A stretch of DNA of 8,422 nt from Leptospira sp. (GTDB lineage: Bacteria > Spirochaetota > Leptospiria > Leptospirales > Leptospiraceae): assembly GCA_025457985.1 (NCBI GenBank), contig JALOTI010000062.1:1-8422 (forward strand), written 5' to 3'. Under the pieces are notes generated by a model, which did no database searches, had not been told where the DNA came from, and saw only the letters and a list, made by a program, of their open reading frames with translations. Position 1 is the stretch's first letter, and each line of letters starts with the position of its first letter. Position numbers and translations under genes: made by a program. This document shows positions 1-5,985 of this stretch, in pieces.

Positions 1-1
1 T

Positions 2-703
2 TTTTTTGCCTCCCTATTTGGTTACTTTTTAAAGTATCAAAGCTACAGTTTCAGCGAATTTATAAAATTTATTCTTTTGGGAAAGGTTTTTACTCCCTAT
101 TATTTTGTTCCTTTACTCATTCAATTTTATATTTTATTCTATTTTTTTTCCGACTTTCTGAAAAGGAAAAGTTTAGTGTGGGGGCTCCTGCTCTTGTTCT
201 TTCTCACTAATTTGGCTTCTAATCTAAATCTTTTGGATAATTATCTTCCGTCGGAATATCTATCAATTTCCATTTTTAATTATATATTCTTCTTCTACTT
301 AGGTTTAGTGGGGAAAAGTATAGACTTTAGTCAAAGAGAGAAAGACATCATCGGATTACTTATTTTATTTTTTGTATTCATAAGTATCACAATAGTCTTT
401 AGTATTCAAGGAATTGATTTTAAAAACCACCATCTTTTCTATCCGATATGGGGCATTGGTTTTATAGCTTTTATCTCCAAATATCTACCGACTTCCGTTC
501 GAACGTCAGCGCAATACATTGGCAAACGTAGCTTAGCTATTTTCCTTTTACACCCTTTTGTTATTCATTCTATGCATATGTTTGATCCATATGTCTTAGG
601 TGGTCCAATTCTTTCCTATGGTCTGACCCTCTTTTTAAATCTTGTTATTCCACTCTTTGTTTATAAAGTCATTACATCCCAAATGGATAAGTTTTCAAAT
701 TAA
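2..703 (+). CDS. Acyltransferase-3 family membrane protein, C-terminal part (5' end outside window)
   Basis: The reading frame is open from base 2, so this is the last ~233 codons of a longer gene. A TTG at 77 is an internal codon, not a start. The protein is almost entirely hydrophobic with about seven membrane segments separated by short charged loops. Two stretches are typical of the acyltransferase-3 (OafA/WecH-like) integral membrane family: FTPYYFVPLLIQFYILF near the visible N-terminus and IGKRSLAIFLLHPFVIH near the C-terminus. Members move acetyl or other acyl groups onto extracytoplasmic sugars, lipids or peptides. The catalytic His/Arg region usually lies near the N-terminus and is not in the window, so the substrate cannot be judged. 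A link to lipopolysaccharide O-acetylation would be a guess. The 3' end overlaps the convergent reductase gene by 32 bp and no terminator hairpin is visible there. Confidence 0.8.
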   Translation, partial: FFASLFGYFLKYQSYSFSEFIKFILLGKVFTPYYFVPLLIQFYILFYFFSDFLKRKSLVWGLLLLFFLTNLASNLNLLDNYLPSEYLSISIFNYIFFFYLGLVGKSIDFSQREKDIIGLLILFFVFISITIVFSIQGIDFKNHHLFYPIWGIGFIAFISKYLPTSVRTSAQYIGKRSLAIFLLHPFVIHSMHMFDPYVLGGPILSYGLTLFLNLVIPLFVYKVITSQMDKFSN

Positions 704-1274
704 TCTTACCACTTTGCCTAACTGAGACTAGTGCCTTTGCATATTCGACCAACATCGTAGTAGAGTAAAAAAGTCTACCACGTATCCATTCGTCATCTTT
801 TGACTCAGGCGTATCAGAATTTAGTAATGTTTCGACATGTCTAACAATCACGTGATCTGGTATATAAACGATTCTAGTATTCTTAAAACTTGAAATTCGC
901 AGCTCTGCGTTTGGATAACTACCTCCCATACCACTCGAAACGGATACAATCAAGCCAGGTTTGTGCGAAACATCGGTTCCAGAAAGATAAAGAAAGAAAT
1001 TCTTTAAAGCTGGGCTTGACATACCGTTATACTCAGGAGATAAAAAAATATATCCATCCGAATCAGGCAAACCCTTACTAAATTCAATCCATAGTTTTTT
1101 TAGTTCTGAGTCTTTTTCCCATGCAGAAGGATCCCAAAGTGGAAGTTGGTTAAGTCCGAGATCATAAATCGCTGAATCATACCCCTCACTCGACAAAAAT
1201 TTTGTAAGAAAATTAGCAACTTTTAAGGACTGAGAGTTTTTTCGATGACTACCAACAACTAACGAAATTTTCAT
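672..1274 (-). CDS. NAD(P)H-dependent FMN reductase family flavoprotein
   Basis: This 200-residue protein has the flavodoxin-like fold of the NADPH-dependent FMN reductase / azoreductase family at normal length. The phosphate-binding loop for FMN is at residues 8-16 (GSHRKNSQS). The isoalloxazine-contacting motif SPEYNGMSSPALKNFF lies mid-protein, followed by a glycine-rich SSGMGGS segment and LRISSF, as in the family. It is cytoplasmic and expected to pass electrons from NAD(P)H through FMN to quinones, flavin, metals or azo compounds; the physiological acceptor cannot be read from sequence. The ATG overlaps the TGA of the upstream gene (ATGA, 1271-1274). A GGAG Shine-Dalgarno (plus-strand CTCC at 1282-1285) sits 7 nt upstream, inside that gene, so it is the last gene of the parAB operon. 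Its 3' end runs 32 bp into the convergent acyltransferase gene. Confidence 0.88.
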   Translation of the reverse strand: MKISLVVGSHRKNSQSLKVANFLTKFLSSEGYDSAIYDLGLNQLPLWDPSAWEKDSELKKLWIEFSKGLPDSDGYIFLSPEYNGMSSPALKNFFLYLSGTDVSHKPGLIVSVSSGMGGSYPNAELRISSFKNTRIVYIPDHVIVRHVETLLNSDTPESKDDEWIRGRLFYSTTMLVEYAKALVSVRQSGKINLKTYPFGM

Positions 1275-1915
1275 TTTTTATCTCCGCCTGAATTTTTATT
1301 ACTCTTTTGATGGTAATGTTTCTTTTTGTTTTTCCATTTTTTATTTGGGTAATGATTTTTACCATCTTTTGATTTGTTAGAGTGTTTGTGTTGACTTTCC
1401 ATTTTCTCCTGAAACGCTTGCTCCCGCTTCATTTCTTTTTCTTTCAGGTAACGAATTTTTTCATCTCCAAATAACTCAATGTAAGAGAACAAAAAAGAAG
1501 CCAACATACTATGAATTTTTTCCCATTGTTTCTTTTCCAATTCACCGAAAACAACATGTTCAGAAAATGGACCTGAATGTAATTTAAATGCGGTGATTGC
1601 AGTTTTTAATCTTATTTCCGCCGCATGTGGGTCGCCCAGATCAAACTTTGGCGGAAATCCAGGAATCTGATTTACCTTAGAATAACTTCCCTTCGAAAAC
1701 AGCTTAGCTAGTTTGTATTTACCTAGTATCTTATTGAGACCTGATTTTTTTTGAAGAAGCGTTACATTCTGAATTGAGGACTCAATGGACTCAGAGAGGA
1801 AGTCGAACACCTGTGTAATTGATATATCAAATTTCGGCTTTTTGTCAGTGGCTAAGATGATTGTTAATTCTTTTTCAACCTCATCCAGGGTTTTCATTTT
1901 TTTTAAATTTTTCAT
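1271..1915 (-). CDS. Protein of unknown function with basic C-terminal tail, parAB operon
   Basis: I do not recognise this 214-residue protein. It has no signal peptide or membrane segment. Residues 1 to about 165 look alpha-helical and charged. The last ~45 residues form a low-complexity tail dominated by Lys, Asn, His, Ser and Gly (for example HKHSNKSKDGK and NKKWKNKKKHYHQKS), which could bind nucleic acid or metal; both are inferences. The first ATG is preferred because AGAGGA (plus-strand 1919-1924) lies 3 nt upstream and overlaps the parB stop codon. A second in-frame ATG at codon 7 has no ribosome site of its own. The gene begins 7 bp after parB and overlaps the reductase gene by 4 bp, so it is translated as part of the partition operon. 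A role as an accessory segregation or nucleoid-binding factor is suggested only by position and tail chemistry. Confidence 0.75.
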   Translation of the reverse strand: MKNLKKMKTLDEVEKELTIILATDKKPKFDISITQVFDFLSESIESSIQNVTLLQKKSGLNKILGKYKLAKLFSKGSYSKVNQIPGFPPKFDLGDPHAAEIRLKTAITAFKLHSGPFSEHVVFGELEKKQWEKIHSMLASFLFSYIELFGDEKIRYLKEKEMKREQAFQEKMESQHKHSNKSKDGKNHYPNKKWKNKKKHYHQKSNKNSGGDKK

Positions 1916-1922
1916 TTATCCT

Positions 1923-2630
1923 CTATTCTACGATTCCATACTTTCTTTTTAGGGCATTCAACTCTTTCAAAAATAATTCTCTGGTCCGGTTTGAAAGTTT
2001 CGACAAGTTTAAGGTTAATTTCTGAGGATTGCCAGACTGGGGTGAAACCGTTTCACCCCCTCGATTTTCTTTTCTTTTCAGCAAATCTTCTAAGTTTTTA
2101 ACTGAAAGCGGCTTGCCACTTATCATAAGTTCCATAACCGATTTTTGATCCAATCGAGCAATCGAACTCAGCTGTTTTACATACCTCTCGGTATATCCCA
2201 GTAGTGCAGAGACTTCCTCTGCAGTTTTTCGCTTTTCTTTTCTCAGGAATTGAATGGCCTTCCCTACTTCCCAGGGGTTGAGGTTTTTCCTCTTTTCGTT
2301 TTCCGCTAACGACATTTCATAACAAACATCTTCGTTTGCATCTGTAACGATTGCTGGAATCTCCTTCCAACCTAGTTTTTGAGCGGCTCTGAATCTCCTT
2401 TCTCCTGCGACGATCAGATACTTACCTTTATCTTTTCTGACAAGAATAGGTTCAATCAATCCAAGTCTTTGCATAGACGGGACTAAGTCGGTAGTATCAT
2501 CTCTTCCGATAATTCTTGGCTGTAATGGATTTGGATAAATCAATTCCAACTCAATACTTGAAGGACTCTTCTTTTTTTCGCTATAGGCAGATATAAGATC
2601 GAGAGCCTGAAATTCAGTTTTTTTCGACAT
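1923..2630 (-). CDS. parB: ParB-type partition protein (CTP-dependent DNA clamp family)
   Basis: This is a 235-residue centromere-binding protein. An N-terminal ParB/Srx-like domain (about residues 25-115) carries NPLQPR at 34-39, the CTP-binding GERRFRAA box at 77-84, and the conserved ENEKRKNLNPWE segment at 110-121. A helix-turn-helix region follows at about 135-155 (TAEEVSALLGYTERYVKQL). A short Gly/Pro/Ser linker spans about 188-204, and a Lys/Leu-rich C-terminus is likely the dimer interface. By family knowledge, ParB loads at parS, slides as a CTP-gated clamp and stimulates the ParA ATPase. The short length fits plasmid or secondary-replicon ParBs better than main-chromosome ones. The start overlaps the parA 3' end by 17 bp, and a GAAGGA ribosome site (plus 2639-2644) lies 8 nt upstream. 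The linker-coding DNA contains a perfect palindrome (2039-2059) that recurs upstream of parA. Confidence 0.93.
   Translation of the reverse strand: MSKKTEFQALDLISAYSEKKKSPSSIELELIYPNPLQPRIIGRDDTTDLVPSMQRLGLIEPILVRKDKGKYLIVAGERRFRAAQKLGWKEIPAIVTDANEDVCYEMSLAENEKRKNLNPWEVGKAIQFLRKEKRKTAEEVSALLGYTERYVKQLSSIARLDQKSVMELMISGKPLSVKNLEDLLKRKENRGGETVSPQSGNPQKLTLNLSKLSNRTRELFLKELNALKRKYGIVE
2039..2059. promoter_or_regulatory. parS-like palindrome, copy 1 (inside parB)
   Basis: A perfect inverted repeat of ten bases each side of a central C (plus strand GGGGTGAAAC-C-GTTTCACCCC). It falls in the codons for parB residues 191-197 (GGETVSP), the linker between the DNA-binding and C-terminal regions, where protein constraint is low. 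The inner 19 bp matches the copy at 3604-3622 except for one symmetric base pair beside the centre, giving GGGTGAAAYCRTTTCACCC. Two long perfect palindromes with the same arms in a 1.6-kb partition locus are unlikely by chance. A ParB-binding centromere site is the simplest reading. It is not the widespread chromosomal parS (TGTTNCACGTGNAACA), although it shares GTGAAA/TTTCAC half-elements. Confidence 0.6.
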
Positions 2631-3540
2631 TGATTTTATCCTTCACTTCCTTCGCCAATTCACGAAAACTTTTCATGGTAACACTATCTATTTTTGAAAG
2701 TAACGACATCTTTGCTTGGGCTTGAGGTATAGATTCTCTACGATAGATTACCGAATCAAAAACTGGAAAATATTTCTTTATTCCCTCAGAAAGACCAGAC
2801 AATGCTTTTTGCCCTTCGTATTGATTCAAAACGGCACCGAGCAGTTTCAACCTTTGGTTCGCCTTTCTTTGAATCTTTTGAAACGTTTCATGCAAATCTC
2901 GAATTCCCTGGAGACTAAAAGCACGAGTTTGAATCGGTACTAAAATGTAATCTGCCGCTATCAATGCATTTTCCAATATCAATCCAAGAGAAGGAGGACA
3001 ATCAATAATGACAAACTCGTACCGAGACCTTACAGGCAAAATTGCCTCCTTCAAAAGTTCAAAATCATCACGTTCATAAGGTGTGGTAAGGTTTGCTAAA
3101 TCAATTGAAGATGGAAGCAGGTCTAGATTGTCTCCAACCGTCCTGATCAATGAATCAATACTCTTGGACTTGTTACCACGATACCCCAAATACTCCAGAA
3201 TAGAGATAGGCTCCTCTTTTAAAAAAAGTTGAGTGGCATTTGCTTGAGGATCCCAATCGATTAAGAGAACTTTATGATTTTCCGCTAATGCTTCAGCCAA
3301 ATATAAACTTATTGTTGTTTTCCCCTCCCCTCCTTTCTGGTTGGAGATTGCAATAACGGTTGATTCGAAACTTTCTTCTGCTATTTCATCAAAGTATTTT
3401 CGGAGTGTCTCAACTTTAAAAGAACCCGTTTTCCAGCCTGGCACTTTCAGCTCAAATACCTTGGCCTGAAAATCCTCAACGGAATAGCCAAAAACTTTTG
3501 AGGCCTCTTCTAATCTAATTGTATCTTCGTTTTTTTTCAT
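2614..3540 (-). CDS. parA: ParA-type partition ATPase with N-terminal extension
   Basis: This is a 308-residue deviant-Walker ATPase. The Walker A box is KGGEGKTT at 69-76, with the signature lysine K69 and catalytic K74. Walker A' is LLIDWDPQAN at 92-101, and Walker B is FVIIDCPPSLG with D180. ATP-bound ParA dimers coat DNA nonspecifically and are displaced by ParB, moving parS-bound DNA. Family members usually have Val or another small residue where this one has Glu72. The ~58-residue N-terminal extension (IRLEEASKVFGYS...FKVETLRKYF) resembles a MerR-like winged helix and may bind the operator, as in longer plasmid ParAs that autorepress; chromosomal Soj-type proteins usually lack it. It is the first gene of a four-gene operon. 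The ATG has no Shine-Dalgarno, and the predicted promoter leaves only about 10 nt of leader. Confidence 0.93.
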   Translation of the reverse strand: MKKNEDTIRLEEASKVFGYSVEDFQAKVFELKVPGWKTGSFKVETLRKYFDEIAEESFESTVIAISNQKGGEGKTTISLYLAEALAENHKVLLIDWDPQANATQLFLKEEPISILEYLGYRGNKSKSIDSLIRTVGDNLDLLPSSIDLANLTTPYERDDFELLKEAILPVRSRYEFVIIDCPPSLGLILENALIAADYILVPIQTRAFSLQGIRDLHETFQKIQRKANQRLKLLGAVLNQYEGQKALSGLSEGIKKYFPVFDSVIYRRESIPQAQAKMSLLSKIDSVTMKSFRELAKEVKDKINVEKN

Positions 3541-3549
3541 TTAGATTTA

Positions 3550-3564
3550 TTTGAATCATTCAAA
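3550..3564. promoter_or_regulatory. Palindrome over the parA -10 box, candidate operator
   Basis: TTTGAATCATTCAAA is a perfect 7-1-7 palindrome covering the predicted -10 element of parA and ending 10 bp before its ATG. A repressor bound here would block the operon promoter. ParA itself, through its N-terminal extension, is the obvious candidate, as with autoregulating plasmid ParAs. The core GAATCATTC resembles the centre of the 3604-3622 palindrome (GAAATCATTTC), so ParB binding is also possible. Confidence 0.45.
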
Positions 3565-3585
3565 CTCTACGGAAATCTTTGTCAA
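3558..3585 (-). promoter_or_regulatory. Predicted parAB operon promoter
   Basis: On the minus strand a perfect TTGACA -35 box (plus 3580-3585) is followed after 16 bp by TTGAAT (plus 3558-3563, four of six bases of TATAAT). Transcription would begin near 3551, leaving about 10 nt before the parA ATG and no ribosome site, so parA may be translated from a nearly leaderless message. The -10 box lies within a palindrome (3550-3564). Confidence 0.5.
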
Positions 3586-3603
3586 ATTAATTATGTCTCT
3601 TAA

Positions 3604-3622
3604 GGGTGAAATCATTTCACCC
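3604..3622. promoter_or_regulatory. parS-like palindrome, copy 2 (upstream of parA)
   Basis: A perfect inverted repeat of nine bases each side of a central C (GGGTGAAAT-C-ATTTCACCC). It lies 64 bp upstream of the parA start and 18 bp upstream of the predicted parA -35 box. It shares both arms with the palindrome inside parB. The position suits a centromere site from which bound ParB could also affect transcription of parA and of the divergent outer-membrane operon. ParB binding is inferred from context only. Confidence 0.6.
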
Positions 3623-3743
3623 CCACTTCGAAATTTTAAAACTTCCAATCTTTTCTCAGCATCTAACACTTTGAACACCTATTTTGATTACCTTCCAGGC
3701 TTAATATCATGTTTACAAAGAATAAGGGTTTTTGATTCTAAGA

Positions 3744-4775
3744 ATGGTGCCAAAAACTAATATTATTTCAGTAGTACTTTTCTTTTTATTTTCAGTTTTT
3801 AGCTTCGTTGAGGCGGAGACGAGCTTCGGTTTTTCTACAGAAAGATCTGGTGGCGAGTATATATTTGAAACAGGAAATAAATATCCGAATCTCTCCGGAA
3901 TACGAGGAGGATCTCGCATATCATTTACAAGAGATTTTACTTTATTTGGATTTCACGGTGCTATATTTAAAAATAAATGGGAAGTAAGAGGATCATTTAA
4001 AACGACTGGATGGAATCAAAATGCCGGGAAAGCCAGAGACGAAGACTTTGCTCTAGGAACGGTGTCAACTGAACGAGGCACAAAAATTGACACGAAAAAC
4101 TGGGCATACAATGACTCTGCAACTGTCTTTACAGGAAGTAGAAATTTTGCGGATGGGATTGGTAAAGCGACCATTAACGAACATAGAACGGAGTTTTATG
4201 GACGATACTATTTTGGGGAATCAATGGCAAATCCCTGGCTCCAAGGCTCCGGTTTTTTCCTTTCTGGGGGTGCAAGGTACTCTTATTTCAAGTATGTCTT
4301 TTATGATGTAAATCAATTCGTTGATTCCAACCCAGTTTTTTATGCTCCTATTGGTCTAGGTTTGACTTTCTCTAATGATCTATGGGAATTCTTTTATGGT
4401 GGTGGTTATCGTTATGGTGGAGAAAAATTTTACGTCGATTTCAATTTTATGCCTTCTATCGGATCGATTAAAACACGCGACTTCCATGTCCAACGATCAA
4501 TCAATTTCCTCTCTGACAACTTCGGTGTTGGCTGGATGTCGCAGTTAGACTTCGGCTATAAACTTTCAGATAATTGGATGATAAATCTCAAACTAAATCA
4601 TCGAAGATTCTTTTCAGAAGGAAGATTTAAATCTCAGGGGGGTTTGACTCCTGATGATATTGCGTCAAATTTTGCCAGTGGTTTCAAATCTTATATCAAC
4701 ATAAAAGATTATTCTGTCGAAATCGCCGCTTCCAAACTTTTTAATTTTGATCTTATGAATAAAAAGGATGAATAA
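3744..4775 (+). CDS. Outer-membrane beta-barrel, candidate omptin-family protease
   Basis: A 343-residue precursor. The signal peptide is residues 1-24 with probable cleavage after VEA and no lipobox cysteine. The rest is alternating aromatic/Gly strands of a beta-barrel. The order of segments matches OmpT-type omptins: GEYIF with Glu38 where OmpT has KERVY with Glu27; then a GNKYPNLSG segment; TTGW followed by RDEDF with Asp99 and Asp101 at the place of the OmpT pair Asp83/Asp85; and TRDFH with Asp246-Phe-His248 at the place of the Asp210-Glu-His212 dyad. After these come two more strand-like repeats as in omptins. The mature length (~319) is slightly above OmpT's 297. I aligned this by eye from memory of OmpT, so it is a candidate, not proven. 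The ATG at 3744 gives a good signal peptide; a TTG at 3732 with TAAGGG 3 nt upstream is the alternative and adds four residues. It is the first gene of a + strand operon that diverges from parA. Confidence 0.7.
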   Translation: MVPKTNIISVVLFFLFSVFSFVEAETSFGFSTERSGGEYIFETGNKYPNLSGIRGGSRISFTRDFTLFGFHGAIFKNKWEVRGSFKTTGWNQNAGKARDEDFALGTVSTERGTKIDTKNWAYNDSATVFTGSRNFADGIGKATINEHRTEFYGRYYFGESMANPWLQGSGFFLSGGARYSYFKYVFYDVNQFVDSNPVFYAPIGLGLTFSNDLWEFFYGGGYRYGGEKFYVDFNFMPSIGSIKTRDFHVQRSINFLSDNFGVGWMSQLDFGYKLSDNWMINLKLNHRRFFSEGRFKSQGGLTPDDIASNFASGFKSYINIKDYSVEIAASKLFNFDLMNKKDE

Positions 4776-5505
4776 AACGCAACCAGATCAGAACACACTT
4801 CACCTCTCAATTGAAAGGGATTTAGATGTAATCATTGAAAAAAAAGTCTCTCGAGGGAGAAATCTGTCAGTGAGTGTACAGGCTACGGGTAAGGTAGTTG
4901 TCAGAGTTCCTGTAGGAGTTCCCAAAAACTACGTAGATAATTTTGTGCTTTCTAAACTCGATTGGATAAAAGCTACAATTGAAAAGTTTAAGGAAAAAAA
5001 CTCAAGCCTACCAAAACTACTTTATGAAACGGGTGATACCATATCTTTATTTGGTGAAACATTTAAACTCGTATATGTAGACTCCAATTTTGATACAAAA
5101 CTAGATTCACAGCAGGGTATTTTGCAGATTTCGGTTCCCAAAAAAACTGATCGTAAAAAAACGACTAAACGAATTTTAGAAAGTTATCTTAAATTTTTCA
5201 TTCAAAAAAAGCTTCAAAACTATACGAAGATTCTGAATGTCAAAGTAAAGAAAGTAAGAATCAAAACGATGAAAAGTCTATGGGGCAGTTGTTCTTTTGA
5301 CAATTGTTTGTCCTTCAATTTAGCTCTTGTACATTGTAAGCCAGAAATCATTGAATATTTAATCGTTCATGAGGTTTGTCATACTTTGGAGAAAAACCAT
5401 TCTAGGAATTTTTGGAAGCTGGTGAAAGATCTTTATCCTAACTTCAAAAATGCAGAACTCTGGCTCAAAAATGAAGGCACGAAGTATATTTACCTCTACC
5501 AATGA
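4768..5505 (+). CDS. YgjP/DUF45-type zinc metallopeptidase
   Basis: This 245-residue protein has the C-terminal signature of the YgjP-like (DUF45, SprT/M48-related) family: SLWGSC at about 170-175, SFNLALVHCKPEIIEYLIVHE, then the zinc site HEVCH at 201-205 with a third ligand His211 (KNHS), followed by FWKLV. These are cytoplasmic zinc-dependent peptidases of largely unknown substrate. The N-terminal half is a basic beta-rich domain that supports the family call. The length is normal for the family. The ATG lies within the last codons of the beta-barrel gene (8-bp overlap, ATGAATAA), so it depends on translational coupling; AAGG abuts the ATG too closely to act as a normal ribosome site. It overlaps the phosphatase gene by 4 bp. 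Confidence 0.88.
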   Translation: MNKTQPDQNTLHLSIERDLDVIIEKKVSRGRNLSVSVQATGKVVVRVPVGVPKNYVDNFVLSKLDWIKATIEKFKEKNSSLPKLLYETGDTISLFGETFKLVYVDSNFDTKLDSQQGILQISVPKKTDRKKTTKRILESYLKFFIQKKLQNYTKILNVKVKKVRIKTMKSLWGSCSFDNCLSFNLALVHCKPEIIEYLIVHEVCHTLEKNHSRNFWKLVKDLYPNFKNAELWLKNEGTKYIYLYQ

Positions 5506-5984
5506 AAGATAGAAAAATAAAAGTTTTATTCATATGTTTAGGAAATATTTGCAGGTCACCGGCGGCTGAAGGTGCTTTCATCAATCTACTAAAATCAAAA
5601 GGCCGCCTTACCGACTTTGAAGTTGATTCCTGCGGAACTTCAAACTACCACATTGGAGACCTTCCAGATGTAAGGACTAGGAAAATAGCGGAAAAGTATG
5701 ATATCGAATTAACACATAGAGCTCGGCAGCTTACCGTACGAGACCTAGACTATTTTGACTTTCTTTTGGTAATGGATTCTAAAAACTATCAGGATGTACT
5801 CTCAAAAACTTTGAATCCGTTGCAACGAAGCAAAATCCATTTTTTCCGGGGTTTTTCAAAAGAAGGGGAGTCGTTAGAAGTTCCAGATCCATACTATGGA
5901 ACAGAAGCCGACTTTGATAAGGTGCAGAATATCGTGATGAAGTCTGCGATAGATTTTTTAAATTTTCTGGATACGAGGAAGTGA
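5502..5984 (+). CDS. Low-molecular-weight protein-tyrosine phosphatase
   Basis: A 160-residue member of the LMW-PTP family at the usual size. The P-loop is CLGNICRS at residues 12-19, with nucleophile Cys12 and phosphate-binding Arg18. The general acid is Asp129 in DPYYG near the C-terminus. SCGTSNYHIGDLPDVRT follows the conserved family pattern after the first helix. It hydrolyses phosphotyrosine, and relatives also act as arsenate reductases or low-specificity phosphatases. The two tyrosines after Asp129 favour phosphatase activity. The ATG overlaps the TGA of the metallopeptidase gene (ATGA). There is no Shine-Dalgarno in front, so reinitiation is likely. No tyrosine-kinase partner is in the window. 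Confidence 0.92.
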   Translation: MKDRKIKVLFICLGNICRSPAAEGAFINLLKSKGRLTDFEVDSCGTSNYHIGDLPDVRTRKIAEKYDIELTHRARQLTVRDLDYFDFLLVMDSKNYQDVLSKTLNPLQRSKIHFFRGFSKEGESLEVPDPYYGTEADFDKVQNIVMKSAIDFLNFLDTRK

Positions 5985-5985
5985 A

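Noticed and set aside
77..703. TTG at 77 as the start of the acyltransferase
   Set aside because: The frame is open to base 2 with hydrophobic, family-like residues before it, and there is no ribosome site, so the gene begins outside the window.
890..1081. 63-codon + strand open frame inside the reductase gene
   Set aside because: It lies wholly antisense to a gene with clear FMN-reductase motifs, has no ribosome site and resembles no family.
3671..3707. Possible + strand promoter for the beta-barrel operon (TTGAAC/TTGATT with TAATAT at 3702-3707)
   Set aside because: The boxes cannot be paired at 16-18 bp spacing, so I do not call a promoter, although one must lie in 3541-3743 or upstream.
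3551..3919. Open frames of 69 codons (+, 3551-3760) and 68 codons (-, 3713-3919) around the parA/beta-barrel gap
   Set aside because: The first runs through the parA promoter and both palindromes; the second is antisense to the signal-peptide region of the beta-barrel gene. Neither has protein-like features.
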